A stretch of 9,284 nt of DNA from CF-96 sp036269455 (GCA_036269455.1 DATARS010000075.1:1-9284); one strand, 5' to 3'. Shown: positions 1-8,805, counted from the stretch's first letter. Numbers and translations are program-made. The notes: generated by a model not told the origin, from the letters alone.

Positions 1-1
1 C

Positions 2-915
2 TCCTGGGGCGCGCTGCTCGGCACCGAGCGGCTGCGGGCGCGCGCCTTCCCCTTCGGTGCCGGGGTGCCCGGGCAGACCCTGCGGGCGGCGCACTGGATG
101 GTGCAGATGCGCCCCACCGTCTTCTACGGGACGCCCTCGTACGCCCTCCACCTCGCCGAGGTCGCCGCCGGCGCGGGCATCGACGCCCATGACCTCGGCC
201 TGCGCCTGCTCTTCTTCTCCGGCGAGCCCGGGGCCTCGATCCCGTCGATCCGCCGCCGCCTCGAGCAGGCATACGGCGCCGCCGTCTTCGACACCGGGAG
301 CATGGCGGAGATGACCCCGTGGATGACCCCCGGGGAGACGACCGCGCATGCCGGGATGCTCTGCTGGCAGGACATCGTCTACACCGAGATCGCCGACCCG
401 CGCAGCTTCGCGCGGGTGCCGTACGGCGGCGAGGGCACGCCGCTGTACACCCACCTCGAGCGGACCAGCCAGCCGATGATCCGCATGCTCAGCAACGACC
501 TCTCCCGCTGGGAGAGCGGTCCCAGTCCCTGCGGGCGGACCTATCCCATCCTTCCCCGCGGGGTGTACGGGCGCATCGACGACATGCTCGTGATCCGCGG
601 CGAGAACGTCTTCCCCAGCGCCGTCGACGAGGTCCTCAACCGGCTGCCGCACTACGGCGGCGAGCACCGGGTGGTGGTGACCCGCGAGCGGACGATGGAC
701 GAGCTGACCGTGCGCATGGAGTACGACGCCGCGCTGGCGGGCCTCGGCGCCGCGTCGATCGAGGGGGTGCGCGGCCGCGCCGAGACCGAGCTCCGCACCG
801 TGCTCGGCGTCGGCGCCCGGGTCGAGATGCTGGCACCGGGCAGCCTCGAGCGCACCGAGTTCAAGGCCCGCCGCGTGATCGACAGCCGCGACGTTCTGAG
901 GGAGGTGACCAGCCC

Positions 916-919
<4 letters not shown>
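2..919 (+). CDS. PaaK-like AMP-forming acyl-CoA ligase, C-terminal part (5' end outside window)
   Basis: The frame is open from base 2, so the true start lies upstream; 305 residues are visible of the roughly 430 usual for the phenylacetate-CoA ligase (PaaK) family of adenylate-forming enzymes. Family landmarks are a TPSYALHLAE stretch, an FFSGEPG segment, a GSMAEMTP segment at the usual position of the YGxTE adenine-binding motif, a CGRTYP motif, and the hinge segment YGRIDDMLVIRGENVFPS leading into the mobile C-terminal lid domain. The family uses ATP to make an acyl-adenylate and then the CoA thioester. The stop overlaps the start of a 2-hydroxyisobutyryl-CoA-mutase-like gene by four bases. 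The likely substrate is therefore a short 2-hydroxy acid, as for 2-hydroxyisobutyrate-CoA ligase. That specificity is inferred from context; the first third of the protein, including part of the acid pocket, is not visible. An aryl-acetate substrate is a less likely alternative. Confidence 0.88.
901..908 (+). promoter_or_regulatory. Shine-Dalgarno site fixing the TTG start of the mutase gene
   Basis: GGAGGTGA ends 7 bases before TTG at 916, an optimal match and spacing. It lies inside the end of the ligase gene. It supports TTG as the mutase start, giving a TTGA overlap with the ligase stop, over any of the upstream in-frame codons. Confidence 0.8.
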
Positions 920-2595
<1,676 letters not shown>

Positions 2596-2597
2596 CC

Positions 2598-4328
2598 GTG
2601 GGCAGCGTCGCCGAGCTGCTCGCCGCCGAGCTCGTGCGCCGCGGGGTGACCCGCGTCTTCGGGCTCTGCGGCGGTCACATCCAGCCGGTCTGGGACGCGC
2701 TGGCGCGGCTGGGCGTCGAGGTCGTCGACGTCCGCCACGAGTGCTCGGCGGTGTACATGGCGCAGGCGCAGGCCGACCTCGGCGGCGGCGCCGGCGTCGT
2801 CCTGGTCACCGCCGGGCCCGGCCTCACCAACACCGTCACCGCACTCGCCAACGCCCACCTGGCGCGCTCGCCGGTGGTGCTCGTGGCCGGCCGCGCGCCC
2901 CGCCCCCAGACCGGGATGGGCGCGCTCCAGGACATCCCCCAGGCGGCGCTCGTCGCCCCGGTCTGCCGCCGGGTGGAGACGGTGCTCGACCGCCGCCACC
3001 TGCTCGCCCGGGTCGACGCGGTCTGGAGCGCCGCGCTCGGCGAGGACGGGCCGCAGGGGCCGGCGTGCCTCGAGCTGCCCACCGACCTGCTCGAGGAGCC
3101 CGCCACCGGGCTCGAGGCCGGGCTCGAGCGTCCCCGGATGACGGCGCGCGCCACGCTCCACCCCGACCCCCGGTCGGTCGAGGCCGCGGTGCGCCTGCTC
3201 GGCGAGGGGCGCCGCACCCTGGTGATCACCGGGCGTGGGGCCCGCGACGACCCCCGCGCGGTCGAGGCCTTCCTCGAGGCGACCGGGGCGGGGCACATCG
3301 ACACCGCCGAGAGCCGCGGGGTGGTGCCGTGGGACCATCCCGCACAGCTCACCGCGGTGCGCTCGACGGCGATGGCCGAGGCCGAGCTGGTGGTCACCCT
3401 GGGGCGGCGCCTCGACTTCCAGCTGGGCTACGGCTCCGACGCGGTGTTCGAGGCGGCCCCGGCCTGGCTGCGGGTCGGGCGCAGCGCCGACGAGCTCGCC
3501 GGCAACCGGCGCGGCGAGGTGACCGTCCAGGCCGACTGCGGTCCGGCGCTCTGGGCGATGCTCGAGGCGGGCCTCGCCGGCGGGCCGGCGGACTCCGGCT
3601 GGCGCGATCGCCTCCACCACGCCAGCGAGGAGCGCATCGCGACCGCCCGCGCCCGGGCGCCGGGCCTGCGCACCGGCGAGGGCGGCATCCACCCGCTGAC
3701 CCTGCTCGCCGCGGTCGAGGAGCTCGTCGACGGCGACACCGTGGTGGTCGCCGACGGCGGCGACATCCTCTCCTTCGCCCGCTCGACGCTGCGCGCCGAG
3801 AGCTGGCTCGACCCCGGCGCGCTCGGCTGCCTCGGCGTCGGCGTGCCCTTCGCGGTGTCGGCGGCGCTCACCCTGCCCGGCCGCCGGGTGATCGCGGTGG
3901 TCGGCGACGGCGCCGCCGGCTTCAGCGTGATGGAGCTCGACACCGCGGTGCGCCGTGGCGCCCGCGTCCTGGTGGTCGTGGCGAACAACGCCGGCTGGAA
4001 CATCGAGCGCCGGGACCAGATCGACCGCTTCGACGGCAACCTGGTCGGCGTCGAGCTGCCCGGCTGCCGCTACGACCTCATCGCGCGAGCGCTCGGCGCC
4101 CGCGGCGAGCGCGTCGAGGACGCCGCCGACCTTCCCGCCGCGCTGCGCCGCGGCCTGGAGAACGCCCCGGCGGTGGTCGACGTGCGGGTGAGCCGCGAGC
4201 CGGTCTCGCCGGACTCGCGCAGCGGTATGGCCGGGGTGCCCACCCTGCAGGCGCTGGGGCAGTGGGACCTTGCCGAGCGCCGTCGCGAGCACACCCCGCC
4301 GCAGGGTGGGGCTATCCCGCCCGGATAG
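2598..4328 (+). CDS. Thiamine-diphosphate-dependent lyase, 2-hydroxyacyl-CoA lyase-like (acetolactate synthase superfamily)
   Basis: This 576-residue protein has the three-domain plan of ThDP decarboxylases and lyases. The N-terminal pyrimidine domain has FGLCGGH (21-27) and the catalytic Glu48 in VRHECSA. It is followed by AGPGLTNTVTALANAH and by a GALQDIPQ segment like that of 2-hydroxyacyl-CoA lyases. The C-terminal domain has the ThDP/Mg2+ motif GDG (436-438) followed by Asn463-Asn464. The reaction proposed from context is cleavage of 2-hydroxyisobutyryl-CoA to acetone and formyl-CoA, or the reverse condensation. GTG begins two bases after the mutase stop, with no clear Shine-Dalgarno, so translational coupling is likely. 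Acetolactate synthase, benzaldehyde lyase or oxalyl-CoA decarboxylase activity cannot be excluded by motif. Acetolactate synthase is disfavoured because no ilvN regulatory subunit or ilvC follows and the neighbours are acyl-CoA enzymes. Confidence 0.85.
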   Translation: MGSVAELLAAELVRRGVTRVFGLCGGHIQPVWDALARLGVEVVDVRHECSAVYMAQAQADLGGGAGVVLVTAGPGLTNTVTALANAHLARSPVVLVAGRAPRPQTGMGALQDIPQAALVAPVCRRVETVLDRRHLLARVDAVWSAALGEDGPQGPACLELPTDLLEEPATGLEAGLERPRMTARATLHPDPRSVEAAVRLLGEGRRTLVITGRGARDDPRAVEAFLEATGAGHIDTAESRGVVPWDHPAQLTAVRSTAMAEAELVVTLGRRLDFQLGYGSDAVFEAAPAWLRVGRSADELAGNRRGEVTVQADCGPALWAMLEAGLAGGPADSGWRDRLHHASEERIATARARAPGLRTGEGGIHPLTLLAAVEELVDGDTVVVADGGDILSFARSTLRAESWLDPGALGCLGVGVPFAVSAALTLPGRRVIAVVGDGAAGFSVMELDTAVRRGARVLVVVANNAGWNIERRDQIDRFDGNLVGVELPGCRYDLIARALGARGERVEDAADLPAALRRGLENAPAVVDVRVSREPVSPDSRSGMAGVPTLQALGQWDLAERRREHTPPQGGAIPPG

Positions 4329-4336
4329 TTCCGCTC
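4304..4336 (+). terminator. GC-rich hairpin across the lyase stop codon; possible terminator or attenuator without a U-tract
   Basis: CTATCC (4312-4317) and GGATAG (4323-4328) are perfect inverted repeats around a five-base loop, and the second arm contains the TAG stop. The stem extends outward through G-C and G-U pairs to about 14 pairs (4304-4317 with 4323-4336). No T-run follows, so it is not a canonical intrinsic terminator; it could partially terminate or protect the 3' end of the upstream message. Confidence 0.4.
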
Positions 4337-4421
4337 CGCAGCTTTATCCGGCCCAACGGATGACGCCGGCCGGAGCGAGAGGCAAGATCGGCCCCTCTGC
4401 GTGGGAATGAGGGAGCAGGAC
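4329..4421 (+). other. Intergenic gap between the lyase and diiron-protein genes; possible promoter region
   Basis: This 93-base gap is one of only two sizeable gaps in the window. It holds a small inverted repeat, ATCCG (4346-4350) with CGGAT (4357-4361), and a weak AGAGG/CCTCT pair (4378-4382 with 4394-4398). I could not identify a convincing -35/-10 pair. Together with the hairpin at its left edge, it is a plausible boundary between two transcription units. Confidence 0.35.
4409..4415 (+). promoter_or_regulatory. Shine-Dalgarno site for the diiron protein
   Basis: GAGGGAG sits 6 bases upstream of ATG 4422 and selects that start over the in-frame GTG at 4401, which would place this purine run inside the coding region and add seven residues with no family match. 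Confidence 0.7.
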
Positions 4422-5204
4422 ATGAGCACCACGACGCCTCCGCTGCGCCGCATCAGGCCGCTGCTCCCGGGGCTCCCCGGCGATGAGCTCTACGAGATCG
4501 AGGACCCGCTCGACGGCGACAGCCTGCTCGCCCTGATGGAGAGGCGGCGCGTCGCCTTCTGGCAGGCGACCCCGGACACCGAGAAGTCGCACTACCAGGG
4601 CTACAGCAGCATCTCCCGCGCCCAGCTGCTCAACTCGCTCAAGCGTCAGTGCCACGCCGAGCTCGCCGCGGTGCACGCCCCCGAGCTGAGCTTCCGGGTC
4701 TGCCCCTGGCAGGACGTGAAGATGGACCTGGCCCGGCAGATGAACGAGGAGGCCCGGCACTTCAACATGATCAAGGGGCACCTCGAGGAGCTCGGGGGCG
4801 TCTGGGAGGACGACTACAGCCCCGACCTCCCCGAGTGGAACCAGCTCTTCTCGCTCTTCATGCTGCTCGACAACCGCTTCTTCCTCGACCCCGCCAAGGA
4901 GGTGGTGGCGCGGAGCACGGTGCTGAACTTCGGCATCGAGGGCTGGGACCACCTCTACGTGCAGCCGCTCTTCCTCGGGATCATCAGGAACGTCGACGAG
5001 ACCGTCGCCGAGATCTACGAGGAGACGATCATGCCCGACGAGACCTTCCACTTCTCGATCGGGCAGCGGGTGCTGCGCAACCACTGCGACCGCCCCGACC
5101 TGCAGCGCATCGCCGTCGAGTACCTCGACAAGCAGCTGATCGCCCACCGCAAGGTGAACGCGGCCTTCCCCCGCTACCACCGCGAGCTGGGCTTCGACCA
5201 CTAG
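4422..5204 (+). CDS. Ferritin-like diiron protein, putative oxygenase/oxidase
   Basis: This 260-residue, mainly helical protein has a complete ferritin-like diiron ligand pattern: Glu80; Glu110 and His113 in an ExxH (EARH); Glu173; Glu207 and His210 in a second ExxH (ETFH). Spacings of 30 and 34 residues within the helix pairs match those of ribonucleotide reductase R2 and AurF-type enzymes. Segment order and length also resemble the uncharacterised DUF455/MiaE-like ferritin superfamily. No signal peptide or membrane segment is seen, so it is probably cytoplasmic. A Rieske ferredoxin gene follows 30 bases later and is a natural electron donor, suggesting O2 activation rather than iron storage. 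Substrate is unknown. Given the neighbours, hydroxylation or oxidation of a small branched alcohol, ketone or acid is possible but purely inferred. A tRNA-modifying role like that of MiaE is an alternative. Confidence 0.8.
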   Translation: MSTTTPPLRRIRPLLPGLPGDELYEIEDPLDGDSLLALMERRRVAFWQATPDTEKSHYQGYSSISRAQLLNSLKRQCHAELAAVHAPELSFRVCPWQDVKMDLARQMNEEARHFNMIKGHLEELGGVWEDDYSPDLPEWNQLFSLFMLLDNRFFLDPAKEVVARSTVLNFGIEGWDHLYVQPLFLGIIRNVDETVAEIYEETIMPDETFHFSIGQRVLRNHCDRPDLQRIAVEYLDKQLIAHRKVNAAFPRYHRELGFDH

Positions 5205-5234
5205 GCGCGGACGCGTCGACGGCTGCGGGGACCC

Positions 5235-5564
5235 ATGCTCCTGGAACGCGTTCTGCTGGCGAGCGACCTCGAGGAGCGCAGGCCGGTGCGGGTCAAATCG
5301 GGCGGCGCCGACGTGGTCTGCGTGCTGAGCGCGGGCACCGTCTACGCCTTCCGCAACAGCTGCCCGCACACCGGCTACAAGCTCCACCTCGCCAGGGTGC
5401 GCGGCTGCGAGGTGACCTGCTCCTCCCACCTTGCGCGGTTCGATCTCAACGACGGCCACCTGGTCTCGCCGCCGATGGAGGGGCAGGACATCCCCACCGG
5501 CCTGCTGGAGGTGTACCGGGTCATCGTCGACGGCGACCACATCTCCATCGAGGTGCCGGAGTAG
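5235..5564 (+). CDS. Rieske-type [2Fe-2S] ferredoxin
   Basis: The 109-residue protein carries the Rieske cluster motif Cys43-Pro-His45, 16 residues, then Cys62-Ser-Ser-His65, followed by the typical ARFDLNDG turn. Two Cys and two His ligate one [2Fe-2S] cluster. The size and lack of a catalytic domain or leader fit a soluble Rieske ferredoxin that passes electrons to an oxygenase. The second motif lacks the common CPxH proline. ATG 5235 is chosen because family similarity begins right there; its ribosome site is weak (GGGGA close to the ATG). It is placed between the diiron protein (30 bases upstream) and a phosphatase (1 base downstream), so the three are probably co-transcribed. The likely partner is the diiron protein. 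No ferredoxin reductase is encoded in the window. An alternative is the small subunit of a nitrite-reductase-like system, which the context does not support. Confidence 0.9.
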   Translation: MLLERVLLASDLEERRPVRVKSGGADVVCVLSAGTVYAFRNSCPHTGYKLHLARVRGCEVTCSSHLARFDLNDGHLVSPPMEGQDIPTGLLEVYRVIVDGDHISIEVPE

Positions 5565-5565
5565 G

Positions 5566-6711
5566 GTGCGGTCGCGCTGCCGCGTCCTGTTGATCCGGCA
5601 CGGCGAGGCGGCGATGCCCGACGCGGAGGGCCGCATCCTCAACTACTCCGATGCGCCGCTCACCGAGCGCGGCCGCGAGCAGGCGCGCGGGGTCGCCGCC
5701 GCGCTCGACGGGGTGCGGGTCGACGCCGTCGTCGCCAGCGACCTCCACCGCGCCCGCGAGACCGCGGAGATCATCGCCGGCGGCCGCGCCCCGGTGCTCA
5801 CCGAGCCGCGGCTGCGCGAGGTCGACCTCGGCGACTACGACGGCTGGACCTTCGCCCGGGTCGCCGGTGTCGACACGCGCTTCCTGCCCTGGCCCGGGGT
5901 CGCCTTCTACGGCCGGCTGGCGCGGCTCGGGTACCACGTCCCGGCCGACCTCGCCTTCCCCGGCGGCGAGTCGGCACGGACGATGCACGCCCGGCTCGCG
6001 CCCGGGCTCGCCGACCTCGCCGCCGCGCACCCCGGCGAGACGGTGGTGGCGGTGAGCCACGGGTGGGCGATCCAGGGGCTGATCTGCGAGGGGACCGGCT
6101 GCGACATCGCCCACTACTGGCGCTTCACCTACGCCAACTCGGTGCTCAGCGTGCTCGACGTCGACGCCTCGGGGCGCGGCGAGCTGCTGGTGCACAACGG
6201 CACCCTCGAGCTCGAGCGGCCCACCGGTGGGCGGCTCGCCCCCCGCGCCGCGGGCGGGCCGCCGAGCGAGGACCGCGAGGGCACCTGCCGGGTGGTGCTG
6301 CTCTGCCCCGGCGGGGACACCGCCACGCTCGCCGCCGAGCTGCGCGGCGTCGAGGTGGCGGCGGTGCGCGCCGCCCCCGGCGCGGCGGCCGCCGGGGTCG
6401 CCGGCGCGGTGGAGGCGGCGTGCGGCACCGCGCCGGTGGTCGACACCCGCCTCGGCGGCGACGGCGACGCCGCCCCCGCCTCGCTCGCCGGGATCGCCGC
6501 GGAGGCGCTGGGCTCGGCGGTGGTGATCGTCGCCGGCGAGCGGGCGACCACCCGGCTCGGGGCCCACATCACCGCCCTCGACGGCGACGGGCACTCCCGG
6601 ATGCCGGCGCTCGCCGGCGGGCTCGGGCTCGCCGAGGTGGAGGCCGACGGGCGCGGGGTGCTCCACATCTGGAACGGCCGGATCCCACCGGCACATGTCC
6701 CCCCGGGATAA
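5566..6711 (+). CDS. Histidine phosphatase superfamily protein with a degenerate second phosphatase-like domain
   Basis: Residues 5-216 form a standard histidine phosphatase (phosphoglycerate mutase-like) domain: LLIRHGE with nucleophile His12, SDLHRARETAE (58-68), acid Glu85 in LREVDLGDYDGW, and VAVSHG with His165. It should hydrolyse a phosphate monoester through a phosphohistidine intermediate; the substrate is unknown. Families of this kind are usually about 200 residues, but this protein has 381. Residues 241-371 repeat the order of the first domain with its catalytic residues lost: RVVLLCPG replaces RVLLIRHG, VVIVAGE replaces VVAVSHG, and GRGVLHIWNG echoes GRGELLVHNG. The second half is rich in Ala and Gly. 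GTG 5566 lies one base past the ferredoxin stop, with GGAG four bases upstream, implying translational coupling. A regulatory or dimerisation role for the second half is a guess; loose genuine homology is judged by eye only. Confidence 0.85.
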   Translation: MRSRCRVLLIRHGEAAMPDAEGRILNYSDAPLTERGREQARGVAAALDGVRVDAVVASDLHRARETAEIIAGGRAPVLTEPRLREVDLGDYDGWTFARVAGVDTRFLPWPGVAFYGRLARLGYHVPADLAFPGGESARTMHARLAPGLADLAAAHPGETVVAVSHGWAIQGLICEGTGCDIAHYWRFTYANSVLSVLDVDASGRGELLVHNGTLELERPTGGRLAPRAAGGPPSEDREGTCRVVLLCPGGDTATLAAELRGVEVAAVRAAPGAAAAGVAGAVEAACGTAPVVDTRLGGDGDAAPASLAGIAAEALGSAVVIVAGERATTRLGAHITALDGDGHSRMPALAGGLGLAEVEADGRGVLHIWNGRIPPAHVPPG

Positions 6712-6805
6712 CCGCGGGCCGCCGGATCTGTCGCCCGGGCCACTCGACGCCACCGGCGCGATGGCGTGTCATGCGAGCGCCGGCGAAATGAGCGGAGGCG
6801 AGGGC
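6712..6805 (+). promoter_or_regulatory. Intergenic gap with a 7-bp inverted repeat before the dehydrogenase gene
   Basis: This 94-base gap contains CCGGCGC (6753-6759) and its exact inverse GCGCCGG (6777-6783), separated by 17 bases. The repeat lies just upstream of the GGAGG ribosome site, so it could be an operator or leader hairpin. Such repeats arise easily by chance at this GC content, and no clear promoter boxes are visible. Confidence 0.25.
6794..6798 (+). promoter_or_regulatory. Shine-Dalgarno site fixing ATG 6806
   Basis: GGAGG lies 7 bases before ATG 6806, whose product begins directly with the Rossmann strand of the family. It argues against the in-frame upstream starts at 6695 and 6788, which would add low-complexity residues with no family match. 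Confidence 0.7.
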
Positions 6806-7717
6806 ATGGCTGACGTCGTCGGGGTCCTGGGGCTGGGGAACATCGGCGGCGGCATGGCCCGCCGCCTCGTCGAGCTCGAGTACCAGGTGTGGGGCTACGA
6901 CCCCGTGCCGGCGGCCGCCGACGGCGCTCGGGCGGCGGGGGTGCGGGTCACCGGCTCGGCGCGCGAGCTCGGCGCCGCGGTGCCGGTGGTCATCGCCAGC
7001 CTCCCCAACCCCGCCGCCGTCCTCGACGCCTGCCTCGGCGCCGGCGGGGTGCTCGACGCCATGGCGAGGGGCGCGACCCTGATCGAGACCAGCACCATCG
7101 ACCCCCACACCATCCGCCACGTCGCCGCCGAGGCCGAGCGCCGCGGGTTGCACCTCCTCGACCTCGCGCTGAGCGGCGAGCCGCCCCAGGCGCTCCGCGG
7201 CGAGCTGGTGTTCATGGCCGGTGGCGACGAGGCGCTGCTCGACTCCCACCGCCCGCTGCTCGAGTCGCTCTCGCGGAAGATCCACCACTCCGGCGGGATC
7301 GGCACCGGCAAGACGGTGAAGCTGGTCAACAACCTGATGTCGCTCAGCAACATCGCCGCAGCCGCCGAGGCCTTCGTGCTCGGGGTCAAGTGCGGGATGG
7401 AGCCGCAGCGGCTCTTCGACATCCTCAGCACCTCCGGCGGGCGCTCGGCGCACTTCACCCACGACTGGCCGGGGGTGCTCGCCGGCGACTACCGGCCGGG
7501 CTTCAAGACCAGCCTGGCGGCGAAGGACCTGGGGCTGATCCTCGACCTCGCCGCCCAGGAGGACTACGCGGCGGTGATGGCGCCGGTGATCTGCGGCCTC
7601 TACCGCGAGGCGGTCGACGCGGGCAGCGGCGAGGAGCACTTCACCTCGCTGGTCAAGCTCTACGAGAGCCGCGCCGGTGTGTCGGTGCAGCCGGCGGAGG
7701 AAGCCGGTGCCCGCTGA
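6806..7717 (+). CDS. 3-hydroxyisobutyrate dehydrogenase-family NAD(P)-dependent oxidoreductase
   Basis: The 303-residue length is normal for the beta-hydroxyacid dehydrogenase family (MmsB, tartronate semialdehyde reductase, GLYR1). The N-terminal Rossmann fold has GLGNIGGGMA (9-18), the dinucleotide glycine motif. The C-terminal helical domain carries GTGKTVKLVNN, with the family catalytic lysine at Lys172 and Asn175-Asn176, and ends with KDLGLIL. The substrate motif, usually DAPVSGG, reads DLALSGEPP here (Ser123-Gly124-Glu125), so the carboxylate pocket is altered and the substrate may be atypical. These enzymes oxidise 3-hydroxy acids to semialdehydes or reduce the reverse. The following Ldh2-type gene overlaps it by 11 bases. 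A role with the hydroxyacyl-CoA genes upstream, for instance on 3-hydroxyisobutyrate-like or dihydroxy acids, is plausible but inferred. Cofactor preference cannot be read reliably. Confidence 0.87.
   Translation: MADVVGVLGLGNIGGGMARRLVELEYQVWGYDPVPAAADGARAAGVRVTGSARELGAAVPVVIASLPNPAAVLDACLGAGGVLDAMARGATLIETSTIDPHTIRHVAAEAERRGLHLLDLALSGEPPQALRGELVFMAGGDEALLDSHRPLLESLSRKIHHSGGIGTGKTVKLVNNLMSLSNIAAAAEAFVLGVKCGMEPQRLFDILSTSGGRSAHFTHDWPGVLAGDYRPGFKTSLAAKDLGLILDLAAQEDYAAVMAPVICGLYREAVDAGSGEEHFTSLVKLYESRAGVSVQPAEEAGAR
7696..7702 (+). promoter_or_regulatory. Shine-Dalgarno site for the Ldh2-type gene, inside the preceding gene
   Basis: GGAGGAA ends 4 bases before GTG 7707 (6 bases from its GGAGG core). 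It supports the overlapping GTG 7707 start over the alternative in-frame GTG at 7728, which lacks a comparable site. Confidence 0.65.
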
Positions 7718-8801
7718 ACCGACCACCGTGGACAGCTGCCGTGTCGACCACCACCTGCTCGAGGCCGCGGTGGCACGGCTCTTCGAGCTGACCGGCTGCC
7801 CGCGCGCCGACGCCGCCGGGATCGCCGAGATCCTCGTGCTCTCCGACCTGCGCGGCCTCGACAGCCATGGGGTGCGCTTCGCCGCCCGCTACCTGCGCGG
7901 GCTGCGCCGCGGCCTGCTCAACTGTGCGCCGCGGATGGAGCTGGTGCGCCGCCGTGGCGCCACCGCGGTGCTGGACGCCGACAACGGGCTGGGCTTCGTC
8001 TCGGCGCGGGCGGCGATGACCACGGCGATGGAGCTCGCCGCCGAGCACGGCATCGGCGCCGTCGCGGTGCGCAACTCCAACCACTTCGGCATGGCCGCGT
8101 TCTACGCGATGCAGGCGCTCGAGCGCGGGATGATCGGCCACGCCACCACCGACGGCCCGCCCCACACGGTGATCTGGGGCGGGCGCGAGCCGATGGTGAG
8201 CAACGACCCGATCGCCTGGGCGTTCCCGACCCGGACCTCGCCGCCGATCGTCGTCGACACCGCGCTCACCGGGGTCAAGGAGAAGATCCGCATCGCCGCC
8301 GAGCGCGGCGATCCGATCCCCATTGGCTGGGGGATCGGGCCCGACGGTGCCGAGACCACCGACGCGGAGCTCGCGCTCCAGGGGGCGCTGCTCCCCATCG
8401 GCGGTCCCAAGGGGTCATCGCTCATCGTCGCCAACGAGATGCTCTGCGGCGCGCTGGCGGGCGCGCGCTTCTCCTTCGAGGTCTCCAGGGCGCTGGTGAT
8501 GGGCGCCGACCACCACGACGAGTGGCGCTGCGGCCACTTCCTCGCCGCCATCGACATCGAGGCGTTCACCGAGCGCGAGACGTTCCTCGACCGCATCGAG
8601 GAGTTCTGCCGGACGATGCGCGAGGCCGCCCCGGCGCGGGGCGTCGACCGCGTCCACCTCCCCGGCGAGCACGCCTGGCTGGCGGCCGAGGCGGCCCGCC
8701 GCGACGGGGTGCGCATCGCCCGGGCGACGCTCGTGGAGCTCGAGGGCGCCGCCGCCGACCTCGGCGAGCCGATGTCCTTCACCCGCATGGGGCCGGCCTG
8801 A
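7707..8801 (+). CDS. Ldh2-family (malate/L-lactate/ureidoglycolate) NAD(P)-dependent dehydrogenase
   Basis: This 364-residue protein belongs to the Ldh_2 family, which is unrelated to classical lactate dehydrogenases and includes AllD, YiaK, sulfolactate and malate dehydrogenases. It shows SDLRGLDSHG with His54, AVRNSNHFGMAAFYA with the conserved active-site His126, the NDPIAWAFPT segment, a DTALTG segment followed by PIPIGWGIGPDGAETTD, and LPIGGPKGSSL in place of the common LPLGGHKG. The family transfers hydride between NAD(P) and 2-keto or 2-hydroxy acids. The GTG start overlaps the end of the preceding dehydrogenase by 11 bases, so the two are co-translated and may act in sequence on a hydroxy acid carrying both 2- and 3-hydroxyl functions, or on related intermediates. 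Substrate cannot be read from sequence; a 2-hydroxy acid is the safe statement. Confidence 0.9.
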   Translation: MPAEPTTVDSCRVDHHLLEAAVARLFELTGCPRADAAGIAEILVLSDLRGLDSHGVRFAARYLRGLRRGLLNCAPRMELVRRRGATAVLDADNGLGFVSARAAMTTAMELAAEHGIGAVAVRNSNHFGMAAFYAMQALERGMIGHATTDGPPHTVIWGGREPMVSNDPIAWAFPTRTSPPIVVDTALTGVKEKIRIAAERGDPIPIGWGIGPDGAETTDAELALQGALLPIGGPKGSSLIVANEMLCGALAGARFSFEVSRALVMGADHHDEWRCGHFLAAIDIEAFTERETFLDRIEEFCRTMREAAPARGVDRVHLPGEHAWLAAEAARRDGVRIARATLVELEGAAADLGEPMSFTRMGPA

Positions 8802-8805
8802 CGCC

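Noticed and set aside
319..915. Upstream extension of the mutase frame to an ATG at 319
   Set aside because: The extra 199 codons read as Arg/Ala-rich shadow of the ligase gene. The family N-terminus and a strong ribosome site both point to TTG 916.
2598..4328. Assignment as a biosynthetic acetolactate synthase
   Set aside because: No regulatory subunit or other branched-chain biosynthesis gene is adjacent, and the operon is centred on hydroxyacyl-CoA chemistry. The family boundary is nevertheless soft.
4422..5204. Ferritin or bacterioferritin iron-storage function
   Set aside because: The length, the ExxH pair pattern and the adjacent Rieske ferredoxin fit a redox enzyme better than a storage cage.
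6695..6805. GTG 6695 or ATG 6788 as the start of the 3-hydroxyisobutyrate dehydrogenase-family gene
   Set aside because: The 6695 start would overlap the phosphatase end and add a Pro/Gly-rich leader. Only ATG 6806 has a well-spaced GGAGG and begins at the family N-terminus.
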